Source of the DNA: Terebella lapidaria
Taxonomy: Eukaryota > Annelida > Polychaeta > Terebellida > Terebellidae
DNA: 64,000 nucleotides
Direction: 5' to 3'
Assembly (NCBI GenBank): GCA_949152475.1
Contig: OX424557.1
Coordinates: 600,001-664,000, forward strand
Under the pieces are notes generated by a model. It had not been told where the DNA came from. It saw only the letters and a list, made by a program, of their open reading frames with translations, and made no database searches. Positions 1 through 13,100 of the stretch are shown here, piece by piece. The translations under genes were made by a program, and so were the position numbers. Position 1 is the first letter of the stretch. Every line of letters starts with the position of its first letter.

Positions 1-3000
1 ACCTTGTGGTGTGATAGTCTACCTGTGTGTTACACGCACTTGTAGTGTCACCTTGTGGTGTGATAGTCTACCTGTGTGTTACACGTACTTGTAGTGTCAC
101 CTTGTGGTGCTGATAGTCTACCTGTGTGATACACGTACTTGTAGTGTCACCTTGTGGTACTGATAGTCTACCTGTGTGTTACACGCACTTGTAGTGTCAC
201 TTTGTGGTACTGATAGTCTACCTGTGTGTTACACGTACTTGTAGTGTCACCTTGTGGTGCTGATAGTCTACCTGTGTGTTACACGTACTTGTAGTGTCAC
301 TTTGTGGAGTGATAGTCTACCTGTGTGTTACACGTACTTGTAGTATCACCTTTTGGTGTGATAGTGTACCTGTGTGTTACACGTACTTGTAGTGTCACCT
401 TGTGGTGTGATAGTCTACCTGTGTGTTACACGTACTTGTAGTGTCACCTTGTGGTACTGATAGTCTACCTGTGTGTTACACGTACTTGTAGTGTCACTTT
501 GTGGTGTGATAGTCTACCTGTGTGTTACACGTACTTGTAGTATCACCTTTTGGTGTGATAGTCTACCTGTGTGTTACACACACTTTTAATGTCACCTTGT
601 GGTGTGATAGTCTACCTGTGTGTTACACGTACTTGTAGTGTCACCTTGTGGTGTGATAGTCTACCTGTGTGTTACACGCACTTGTAGTGTCAATTTGTGG
701 TACTGATAGTCTACCTGTGTGTTACACGTACTTGTAGTATCACCTTTTGGTGTGATAGTCTACCTGCGTGATACACGCACTTGTAGTGTCACCTTGTGGT
801 GTGATAGTCTACCTGTGTGTTACACGTACTTGTAGTGTCACTTTGTGGTACTGATAGTCTAACTGTGTGTTACACGTACTTGTAGTGTCACCTTGTGGTG
901 TGATAGTCTACCTGTGTGTTACACGTACTTGTAGTGTCACCTTGTGGTGTGATAGTCTACCTGTGTGTTACACGTACTTGTAGTGTCACCTTGTGGTGTG
1001 ATAGTCTACCTGTGTGTTACACGTACTTGTAGTGTCACCTTGTGGTGTGATAGTCTACCTGTGTGTTACACGTACTTGTAGTGTCACCTTGTGGTGCTGA
1101 TAGTCTACCTGTGTGTTACACGTACTTGTAGTGTCACCTTGTGGTACTGATAGTCTACCTGTGTGTTACACGTACTTGTAGTGTCACCTTGTTGTACTGA
1201 TAGTCTACCTGTGTGTTACACGTACTTGTAGTGTCACCTTGTGGTGTGATAGTCTACCTGTGTGTTACACATACTTGTAGTGTCACATTGTGGTGTGATA
1301 GTCTACCTGTGTGTTACACGTACTTGTAGTGTCACCTTGTGGTACTGATAGTCTACCTGTGTGTTACACGTACTTGTAGTGTCACCTTGTTGTACTGATA
1401 GTCTACCTGTGTGTTACACGTCCTTGTAGTGTCACCTTGTGGTGTGATAGTCTACCTGTGTGTTACACATACTTGTAGTGTCACCTTGTGGTGTGATAGT
1501 CTACCTGCGTGTTACACGTACTTGTAGTGTCACCTTGTGGTGTGATAGTCTACCTGTGTGTTACACGTATTTGTAGTGTCACCTTGTGGTACTGATAGTC
1601 TACCTGTGTGTTACACGTACTTGTAGTGTCACTTTGTGGTGCTGATAGTCTACCTGTGTGTTACACGTACTTGTAGTGTCACCTTGTGGTGTGATAGTCT
1701 ACCTGTGTGTTACACGTACTTGTAGTGTCACCTTGTGGTACTGATAGTCTACCTGTGTGTTACACGTACTTGTAGTGTCACCTTGTGGTGTGATAGTCTA
1801 CCTGTGTTTTACACGTACTTGTAGTGTCACCTTGTGGTGTGATAGTCTACCTGTGTGTTACACGTACTTGTAGTGTCACCTTGTGGTACTGATAGTCTAC
1901 CTGTGTGTTACACGCACATGTAGTGTCACTTTGTGGTACTGATAGTCTACCTGTGTGTTACACGTACTTGTAGTGTCACCTTGTGGTGTGATAGTCTACC
2001 TGTGTGTTACACGTACTTGTAGTGTCACTTTGTGGTGTGATAGTCTGCCTGTGTGTTACACGTACTTGTAGTATCACCTTTTGGTGTGATAGTCTACCTG
2101 TGTGTTACACGTACTTGTAGTGTCACCTTGTGGTGTGATAGTCTACCTGTGTGTTACACGTACTTGTAGTGTCACTTTGTGGTACTGATAGTCTACCTGT
2201 GTGTTACACGCACTTGTAGTGTCACTTTGTGGTGTGATAGTCTACCTGTGTGTTACACGTACTTGTGGTGTCACCTTGTGGTGTGATAGTCTACCTGTGT
2301 GTTACACGTACTTGTAGTGTCACTTTGTGGTGCTGATATTCTACCTGTGTGTTACACGTACTTGTAGTGTCACCTTGTGGTGTGATAGTCTACCTGTGTG
2401 TTACACGTACTTGTAGTGTCACCTTGTGGTGCTGATAGTCTACCTGTGTGTTACACGTACTTGTAGTGTCACTTTGTGGTGCTGATAGTCTACCTGTGTG
2501 TTACACGTACTTGTAGTGTCACCTTGTGGTGCTGATAGTCTACCTGTGTGTTACACGTACTTGTAGTGTCACCTTGTGGTGTGATAGTCTACCTGTGTGT
2601 TACACGTACTTGTAGTGTCACCTTGTGGTGCTGATAGTCTACCTGTGTGTTACACGTACTTGTAGTGTCACTTTGTGGTGTGATAGTCTACCTGTGTGTT
2701 ACACGTACTTGTAGTGTCACCTTGTGGTGCTGATAGTCTACCTGTGTGTTACACGTACTTGTAGTGTCACCTTGTGGTGTGATAGTCTGCCTGTGTGTTA
2801 CACGTACTTGTAGTGTCACCTTGTGGTGCTGATAGTCTACCTGTGTGTTACACGTACTTGTAGTGTCACTTTGTGGAGTGATAGTCTACCTGTGTGTTAC
2901 ACGTACTTGTAGTGTCACCTTGTGGTGTGATAGTCTACCTGTGTGTTACACGTACTTGTAGTGTCACGTTGTGGTGCTGATAGTCTACCTGTGTGTTACA

Positions 3001-6000
3001 CGTACTTGTAGTGTCACCTTGTGGTACTGATAGTCTACCTGTGTGTTACACGTACTTGTGGTGTCACCTTGTGGTGCTGATAGTCTACCTGTGTGTTACA
3101 CGTACTTGTAGTGTCACCTTGTGGTGTGATAGTCTACCTGTGTGAACGAGTAAACTCGAGTGAACTCCCATTTGGTCAGTTCCCGGCAGTCTTTTGTGAC
3201 GGGCTGATGTCGGCATGACTAACTTGTGCTAAGTCCAGGGTTTAAGTGAGATTTTCTGTGCAAATCTGACTTTGAAACGATACATAGCATACATTTCATT
3301 TTATAGGAATATATATTGTACATGATCAATTTGTTCCTTTTTGTGCAAAAACTTTCGAAGAACGCTGTGAATCCTAAAAACTATGATCGCCTTCGAAATT
3401 AGAATCTTGGAGTAGCAACGACGTGTCAAGCCCCGGCCCTGTACCATAACCTCGGATGTCGCATACTATCTTCATAATTTTATTCCTGGCTGTACCTACT
3501 TGCTCATATTTTGTGGTACTGATAGTCTACCTGTGTGTTACACGTACTTGTAGTGTCACCTTGTGGTGTGATAGTCTACCTGTGTGTTACACGTACTTGT
3601 AGTGTCACCTTGTGGTGTGATAGTCTACCTGTGTGTTACACGTACTCGTAGTGTCACCTTGTGGTACTGATAGTCTACCTGTGTGTTACACGTACTTGTA
3701 GTGTCACCTTGTGGTGTGATAGTCTACCTGTGTGTTACACGTATTTGTGGTGTCACCTTGTGGTGTGATAGTCTACCTGTGTGTTACACGTATTTGTGGT
3801 GTCACCTTGTGGTGTGATAGTCTACCTGTGTGTTACACGTACTTGTAGTGTCACCTTGTGGTGTGATAGTCTACCTGTGTGTTACACGTATTTGTGCTGT
3901 CACCTTGTGGTGTGATAGTCTACCCGTGTGTTACACGTACTTGTAGTGTCACCTTGTGGTGTGATAGTCTACCTGTGTGTTACACGTATTTGTGGTGTCA
4001 CCTTGTGGTGTGATAGTCTACCTGTGTGTTACACGTACTTGTAGTGTCACCTTGTGGTGTGATAGTCTACCTGTGTGTTACACGTATTTGTGCTGTCACC
4101 TTGTGGTGTGATAGTCTACCCGTGTGTTACACGTACTTGTAGTGTCACTTTGTGGTGTTATAGTCTACCTGTGTGTTACACGTACTTGTAGTCTCACCTT
4201 GTGGCGTGATAGTCTACCTGTGTGTTACACGTACTTGTAGTGTCACCTTGTGGTGCGATAGTCTACCTGTGTGTTACACGTACTTGTAGTGTCACCTTGT
4301 GGTACTGATAGTCTACCTGTGTGTTACACGTACTTGTAGTGTCACTTTGTGGTGCTGATAGTCTACCTGTGTGTTACACGTACTTGTAGTGTCACCTTGT
4401 GGTGTGATAGTCTACCTGTGTGTTACACGTACTTGTAGTGTCACCTTGTGGTACTGATAGTCTACCTGTGTGTTACACGTACTTGTAGTGTCACCTTGTG
4501 GTGTGATAGTCTACCTGTGTGTTACACGCACATGTAGTGTCACTTTGTGGTACTGATAGTCTACCTGTGTGTTACACGTACTTGTAGTGTCACCTTGTGG
4601 TGTTATAGTCTACCTGTGTGTTACACGTACTTGTAGTGTCACCTTGTGGTGCTGATAGTCTACCTGTGTGTTACACGTACTTGTAGTGTCACCTTGTGGT
4701 GCTGAGAGTCTACATGTGTGTTACACCTACTTGTAGTGTCACCTTGTGGTACTGATAGTCTACCTGTGTGTTACACGTACTTGTGGTGTCACCTTGTGGT
4801 ACTGATAGTCTAAATGTGTGTTACACGTACTTGTAGTGTCACTTTGTGGTGTGATAGTCTACCTGTGTGTTACACGTACTTGTAGTGTCACCTTGTGGTG
4901 TGATAGTCTACCTGTGTGTTACACGTACTTGTAGTGTCACCTTGTGGTGTGATAGTCTACCTGTGTGTTACACGTACTTGTAGTGTCACCTTGTGGTGCT
5001 GATAGTCTACCTGTGTGTTACACGTACTTGTAGTGTCACCTTGTGGTGTGATAGTCTACCTGTGTGTTACACGTACTTGTAGTGTCACCTTGTGGTGTGA
5101 TAGTCTACCTGTGTGTTACACGTACTTGTAGTGTCACCTTGTGGTACTGATAGTCTACCTGTGTGTTACACGTACTTGTAGTCTCACCTTGTGGTGTGAT
5201 AGTCTACCTGTGTGTTACACGTACTTGTAGTGTCACCTTGTGGTGTGATAGTCTACCTGTGTGTTACACGTACTTGTAGTGTCACCTTGTGGTGTGATAG
5301 TCTACCTGTGTGTTACACGCACTTGTAGTGTCACTTTGTGGTAATGATAGTCTAACTGTGTGTTACACGTACTTGTAGTGTCACCTTGTGGTTTGATAGT
5401 CTACCTGTGTGTTACACGTACTTTTAGTGGCACCTTGTGGTGCTGATATTCTACCTGTGTGTTACACGTACTTGTAGTGTCACCTTGTGGTGCTGAGAGT
5501 CTACATGTGTGTTACACGTACTTGTAGTGTCACCTTGTGGTACTGATAGTCTACCTGTGTGTTACACGTACTTGTGGTGTCACCTTGTGGTACTGATAGT
5601 CTAAATGTGTGTTACACGTACTTGTAGTGTCACTTTGTGGTGTGATAGTCTACCTGTGTGTTACACGTACTTGTAGTGTCACCTTGTGGTGTGATAGTCT
5701 ACCTGTGTGTTACACGTACTTGTAGTGTCACCTTGTGGTACTGATAGTCTACCTGTGTGTTACACGTACTTGTAGTGTCACTTTGTGGTGCTGATAGTCT
5801 ACCTGTGTGTTACACGTACTTGTAGTGTCACCTTGTGGTACTGATAGTCTACCTGTGTGTTACACGTACTTGTAGTGTCACCTTGTGGTGTGATAGTCTA
5901 CCTGTGTGTTACACGTACTTGTAGTGTCACCTTGTGGTGTGATAGTCTATCTGTGTGTTACACGTACTTGTAGTGTCACCTTGTGGTACTGATAGTCTAC

Positions 6001-9000
6001 CTGTGTGTTACACGTACTTGTAGTGTCACTTTGTGGTGTGATAGTCTATCTGTGTGTTACACGTACTTGTAGTGTCACTTTGTGGTGTGATAGTCTACCT
6101 GTGTGTTACACGCACTTGTAGTGTCACTTTGTGGTACTGATAGTCTACCTGTGTGTTACACGTACTTGTAGTGTCACCTTGTGGTGTGATAGTCTACCTG
6201 TGTGTTACACGTACTTGTAGTATCACCTTTTGGTGTGATAGTCTACCTGTCTGTTACACGCACTTGTAGTGTCACTTTGTGGTTCTGATAGTCCACCTGT
6301 GTGTTACACGCACTTGTAATGTCACTTTGTGGTTCTGATAGTCTACCTGTGTGTTACACGTACTTGTAGTGTCACCTTGTGGTGTGATAGTCTACCTGTG
6401 TGTTACACGTACTTGTAGTGTCACCTTGTGGTGTGATAGTCTACCTGTGTGTTACACGCACTTGTAGTGCCACTTTGTGGTACTGATAGTCTAACTGTGT
6501 GTTACACGTACTTGTAGTGTCACCTTGTGGTGTGATAGTCTACCTGTGTGTTACACGTACTTGTAGTGTCACCTTGTGGTGTGATAGTCTACCTGTGTGT
6601 TACACGTACCTGTAGTGTCACCTTGTGGTGTGATAGTCTACCTGTGTGTTACACGTACTTGTAGTGTCACTTTGTGGAGTGATAGTCTACCTGTGTGTTA
6701 CACGTACTTGTAGTGTCAGCTTGTGGTACTGATAGTCTACCTGTGTGTTACACGTACTTGTAGTGTCACCTTGTGGTGTGATAGTCTACCTGTGTGTTAC
6801 ACGCACTTGTAGTGTCACTTTGTGGTACTGATAGTCTACCTGTGTGTTACACGTACTTGTAGTGTCACCTTGTGGTGTGATAGTCTACCTGTGTGTTACA
6901 CGTACTTGTAGTGTCACCTTGTGGTACTGATAGTCTACCTGTGTGTTACACGTACTTGTAGTGTCACCTTGTGGTGTGATAGTCTACCTGTGTGTTACAC
7001 GCACTTGTAGTGTCACTTTGTGGTACTGATAGCCTACCTGTGTGTTACACGTACTTGTAGTGTCACCTTGTCGTGCTGATAGTCTACCTGTGTGTTACAC
7101 GTACTTGTAGTGTCACTTTGTGGAGTGATAGTCTACCTGTGTGTTACACGTACTTGTAGTGTCACCTTGTGGTGTGATAGTCTACCTGTGTGTTACACGT
7201 ACTTGTAGTGTCACTTTGTGGTGCTGATAGTCTACCTGTGTGTTACACGTACTTGTAGTGTCACCTTGTGGTACTGATAGTCTACCTGTGTGTTACACAT
7301 ACTTGTAGTGTCACCTTGTGGTGTGATAGTCTACCTGCGTGTTACACGTACTTGTAGAGTCACCTTGTGGTGTGATAGTCTACCTGTGTGTTACACGCAC
7401 TTGTAGTGTCACTTTGTGGTACTGATAGTCTACCTGTGTGTTACACGTACTTGTAGTGTCACCTTGTGGTGTGATAGTCTACCTGTGTGTTACACGCACA
7501 TGTAGTGTCACTTTGTGGTACTGATAGTCTACCTGTGTGTTACACGTACTTGTAGTGTCACCTTGTGGTGCTGATAGTCTACCTGTGTGTTACACGTACT
7601 TGTAGTGTCACTTTGTGGAGTGATAGTCTACCTGTGTGTTACACGTACTTGTATTGTCACCTTGTGGTGTGATAGTCTACCTGTGTGTTACACGTACTTG
7701 TAGTGTCACCTTGTGGTGCTGATAGTCTACCTGTGTGTTACACGTACTTGTAGTGTCACTTTGTGGAGTGATAGTCTACCTGTGTGTTACACGTACTTGT
7801 AGTGTCACCTTGTGGTGTGATAGTCTACCTGTGTGTTACACGTACTTGTAGTGTCACCTTGTGGTGTGATAGTCTACCTGTGTGTTACACGTACTTGTAG
7901 TGTCACCTTGTGGTGCTGATAGTCTACCTGTGTGTTACACGTACTTGTAGTGTCACCTTGTGGTGCTGATAGTCTACCTGTGTGTTACACGTACTTGTGG
8001 TGTCACCTTGTGGTGTGATAGTCTACCTGTGTGTTACACGTACTTGTAGTGTCACCTTGTGGTACTGATAGTCTACCTGTGTGTTACACGTACTTGTAGT
8101 GTCACCTTGTTGTACTGATAGTCTACCTGTGTGTTACACGTACTTGTAGTGTCACCTTGTGGTGTGATAGTCTACCTGTGTGTTACACGCACTTGTAGTG
8201 TCACTTTGTGGTACTGATAGTCTACCTGTGTGTTACACGTACTTGTAGTGTCACCTTGTGGTGTGATAGTCTACCTGTGTGTTAAACGTACTTGTGGTGT
8301 CACCTTGTGGTGTGATAGTCTACCTGTGTGTTACACGTACTTGTAGTGTCACCTTGTTGGTGTGATAGTCTACCTGTGTGTTACACGTACTTGTAGTGTC
8401 ACCTTGTGGTGTGATAGTCTACCTGTGTGTCACACGTACTTGTAGTGTCACCTTGTGGTGTGATAGTCTACCTGTGTGTTACACGTACTTGTGGTGCCAC
8501 CTTGGTGGTACTGATAGTCTACCTGTGTGTTACACGTACTTGTAGTGTCACCTTGTGGTGCTGATAGTCTACCTGTTTGTTACACGTACTTGTAGTGTCA
8601 CCTTGTGGTGTGATAGTCTACCTGTGTGTTACACGTACTTGTAGTGTCACCTGGTGGTGTGATAGTCTACCTGTGTGTTACACGTACTTGTAGTGTCACT
8701 TGTGGTGTGATAGTCTACCTGTGTGTTACACGTACTTGTAGTGTCACCTTGTGGTGTGATAGTCTACCTGTGTGTTACACGTACTTGTAGTGTCACCTGG
8801 TGGTGTGATAGTCTACCTGTGTGTTACACGTACTTGTAGTGTCAGCTTGTTGTACTGATAGTCTACCTGTGTGTTACACGTACTTGTAGTGTCACCTTGT
8901 TGTACTGATAGTCTACCTGTGTGTTACAACGTACTTGTAGTGTCACCTTGTGGTGTGATAGTCTACCTGTGCTGTTACACGCACTTGTAGTGTCACTTTG

Positions 9001-10150
9001 TGGTACTGATAGTCTACCTGTGTGTTACACGTACTTGTAGCGTCACCTTGTGGTGTGATATTCTACCTGTGTGTGTTACACGTACTTGTAGTGTCACCTT
9101 GTGGTGCTGATAGTCTACCTGGTGAGTTACACGTACTTGTGGTGCCACCTTGTGGTACTGATAGTCTACCTGTGTGTTACACGTACTTGTGGTGTCACCT
9201 TGTGGCGTGATAGTCTACCTGTGTGTTCTACACGTACTTGTAGTGTCACCTTGTGGTGCTGATAGTTTACCTGTGTGTTACACGTACTTGTAGTGTCACC
9301 TTGTGGTGTGATAGTTTACCTGTGTGTTACACGTACTTGTAGTGTCACCTTGTGGTGTGATAGTCTACCTGTGTGTTACACGTACTTGTAGTGTCACCTT
9401 GTGGTGTGATAGGTCTACCTGTGTGTTACACGTACTTGTAGAGTCACCTTGTGGTACTGATAGTCTACCTGTGTGTTACACGTACTTGTAGTGTCACCTT
9501 GTGGTGTGATAGTCTACCTGTGTGTTACACGTACTTGTAGTGTCACCTTGTGGTGTGATAGTCTACCTGTGTGGTTACACGTACTTGTAGTGTCACCTTG
9601 TGGTGTGTGATAGTCTACCTGTGTGTTACACGTACTTGTAGTGTCACCTTGTGGTGTGATAGTCTACCTGTGTGTTACACGTACTTGTAGTGTCACCTTG
9701 TGGTGTGATAGTCTACCTGTGTGTTACACGTACTTGTAGTGTCACCTTGTGGTGTGATAGTCTACCTGTGTGTTACACGTACTTGTAGTGTCACCTTGTG
9801 GTGTGATAGTCTACCTGTGTGTTACACGCACTTGTAGTGTCACTTTGTGGTACTGATAGTCTACCTGTGTGTTACACGTACTTGTAGTATCACCTTTTGG
9901 TGTGATAGTCTACCTGTGTGTTACACATACTTGTAGTGTCACCTTGTGGTGTGATAGTTTACCTGTGTGTTACACGTACTTGTAGTGTCACCTTGTGGTG
10001 TGATAGTCTACCTGTGTGTTACACGTACTTGTAGTGTCAGCTTGTGGTGCTGATAGTCTACGCTGTGATGTTACACGTATTTGTAGTATCACCTTGTGGT
10101 GTGATAGTCTACCTGTGTGTATACACGTACTTGTAGTGTCACCTTGTGGT
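1..10150 (+). repeat. large array block, copy 1 (partner at 21,028-31,155)
   Basis: Position 1 aligns with 21,028, and the order of variant units, including rare ones and the unique island, is the same in both blocks. The offset is 21,027 at the start and 21,015 near 10,036, because copy 1 carries about 12 net extra single bases after 8,340. The blocks stop matching near 10,150 / 31,155. The duplicated block may extend left of the window. Confidence 0.85.
3144..3511. other. unique island inside the satellite, copy 1
   Basis: This 368-bp non-repetitive segment starts with GAACGAGTAAACTCGAGTG after a unit cut at CTGTGTG. It ends at CTCATATTTT, where the array resumes mid-unit at GTGGTACTG. Part of a unit (roughly 24 bp) is missing at the junction, so it is not a clean insertion between units. 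No convincing terminal repeats, target duplication, poly(A) tail or ORF is visible. It reads as identical to the island at 24,171-24,538. Confidence 0.9.
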
Positions 10151-13100
10151 GCTGATAGTCTACCTGTGTGTTACACGTACTTGTAGTGTCACCTTGTGGT
10201 GCTGATAGTCTACCTGTGTGTATACACGTACTTGTGGTGTCACCTCTGTCGGTGTGATAGTCTACCTGTGTGTTACACGTACTTGTAGTGTCACCTTGTG
10301 GTACTGATAGTCTACCTGTGTGTTACACGTACTTGTAGTGTCACCTTGTTGTACTGATAGTCTACCTGTGTGTTACACGTACTTGTAGTGCCACCTTGTG
10401 GTGTGATAGTCTACCTGTGTGTTACACGTACTTGTAGTGTCACCTTGTGGTGTGATAGTCTACCTGTGTGTTACACGTACTTGTAGTGTCACTTTGTGGA
10501 GTGATAGTCTACCTGTGTGTTACACGTACTTGTAGTGTCACCTTGTGGTGCTGATAGTCTACCTGTGTGTTACACGTACTTGTAGTGTCACCTTGTGGTG
10601 TGATAGTCTACCTGTGTGTTACACGTACTTGTAGTGTCACCTTGTGGTGTGATAGTCTACCTGTGTGTTACACGCACTTGTAGTGTCACTTTGTGGTGCT
10701 GATAGTCTACCTGTGTGTTACACGCACTTGTAGTGTCACCTTGTGGCGTGATAGTCTACCTGTGTGTTACACGTACTTGTAGTGTCACCTTGTGGTGTGA
10801 TAGTCTACCTGTGTTGTACACGTACTTGTAGTGTCACCTTGTGGTACTGATAGTCTACCTGTGTGTTACACGTACTTGTAGTGTCACCTTGTGGTGCTGA
10901 TAGTCTACCTGTGTGTTACACGCACTTGTAGTGTCACTTTGTGGTGCTGATAGTCTACCTGTGTGTTACACGTACTTGTAGTGTCACCTTGTGGCGTCGA
11001 TAGTCTACCTGTGTGTTACACGTACTTGTAGTGTCACCTTGTGGTGTGATAGTCTACCTGTGTGTTACACGTACTTGTAGTGTCACTTTGTGGTGCTGAT
11101 AGTCTACCTGTGTGTTACACGTACTTGTAGTGTCACCTTGTGGTGCTGATAGTCTACCTGTGTGTTACACGTACTTGTAGTGTCAACCTATGTGTCGGTA
11201 CTGATAGTCTACCTGTGTGTTACACGTACTTGTAGTGTCACCTTGTGGTACTTGATAGTCTACCTGTGTGTTACACGTACTTGTAGTGTCACTTTGTGGT
11301 ACTGATAGTCTACCTTGTGTGTTACACGTACTTGTAGTGTCACCTTGTGGCGTGATAGTCTACCTGTGTGTTACACGTACTTGTAGTGTCACCTTGTGGT
11401 GTGATAGTCTACCTGTGTGTTACACGTACTTGTAGTGTCGACCTTTGTGGTGCTGATAGTCTACCTGTGTGTTACACGTACTTGTAGTGTCACCTTGTGG
11501 TGCTGATAGTCTACCTGTGTGTTACACGTACTTGTAGTGTCACCTTGTGGTACTGATAGTCTACCTGTGTGTTACACGCTACTTGTAGTGTCACCTTTGT
11601 GGTACTGATAGTCTACCTGTGTGTTACACGTACTTGTAGTGTCACTTTGTGGTACTGATAGTCTACTCTGTGTGTTACACGTACTTGTAGTGTCACCTTG
11701 TGGTGCTGATAGTCTACCTGTGTGTTACACGTACTTGTAGTGTCACCTTTGTGGTGTGATACTCTACCTGTGTGTTACACGTACTTGTAGTGTCACTTTG
11801 TGGTACTGATAGTCTACCTGTGTGTTACACGTACTTGTAGTGTCACCCTTGTGGTGCTGATAGTCTACCTGTGTGTTACACGCACTTGTAGTGTCACTTT
11901 GTGGTGCTGATAGTCTACCTGTGTGTTACACGTACTTGTAGTGTCACTTTGTGGTACTGATAGTCTACCTGTGTGTTACAGGTGCTGATAGTCTACCTGT
12001 GTGTTACACGTACTTGTAGTGTCACTTTGTGGTACTGATAGTCTACCTGTGTGTTACACGTACTTGTAGTGTCACCTTGTGGTGCTGATAGTCTACCTGT
12101 GTGTTACACGCACTTGTAGTGTCACTTTGTGGTGCTGATAGTCTACCTGTGTGTTACACGTACTTGTAGTGTCACTTTGTGGTACTGATAGTCTACCTGT
12201 GTGTTACACGCACTTGTAGTGTCACTTTGTGGTGCTGATAGTCTACCTGTGTGTTACACGTACTTGTAGTGTCACCTTGTGGTGCTGATAGTCTACCTGT
12301 GTGTCACACGTACTTGTAGTGTCACCTTGTGGTACTGATAGTCTACCTGTGTGTTACACGCACTTGTAGTGTCACCTTGTGGTGTGATAGTCTACCTGTG
12401 TTTTACACGTACTTGTAGTGTCACTTTGTGGTGTTATAGTCTACCTGTGTGTTACACGTACTTGTAGTGTCACCTTGTGGTGTGATAGTCTACCTGTGTG
12501 TTACACGTATTTGTGGTGTCACCTTGTGGTACTGATAGTCTACCTGTGTGTTACACGTACTTGTAGTATCACCTTTTGGTGTGATAGTCTACCTGTGTGT
12601 TACACGTACTTGTAGTGTCACCTTGTGGTGTGATAGTCTACCTGTGTGTTACACGTACTTGTAGTGTCACCTTGTGGTACTGATAGTCTACCTGTGTGTT
12701 ACACGCACTTGTAGTGTCACTTTGTGGTGCTGATAGTCTACCTGTGTGTTACACGCACTTGTAGTGTCACTTTGTGGTGCTGATAGTCTACCTGTGTGTT
12801 ACACGTATTTGTGGTGTCACCTTGTGGTGTGATACTCTACCTGTGTGTTACACGTACTTGTAGTGTCACTTTGTGGTACTGATAGTCTACCTGTGTGTTA
12901 CACGCACTTGTAGTGTCACTTTGTGGTGCTGATAGTCTACCTGTGTGTTACACGTACTTGTAGTGTCACTTTGTGGTACTGATAGTCTACCTGTGTGTTA
13001 CACGCACTTGTAGTGTCACTTTGTGGTGCTGATAGTCTACCTGTGTGTTACACGTACTTGTAGTGTCACTTTGTGGTACTGATAGTCTACCTGTGTGTCA

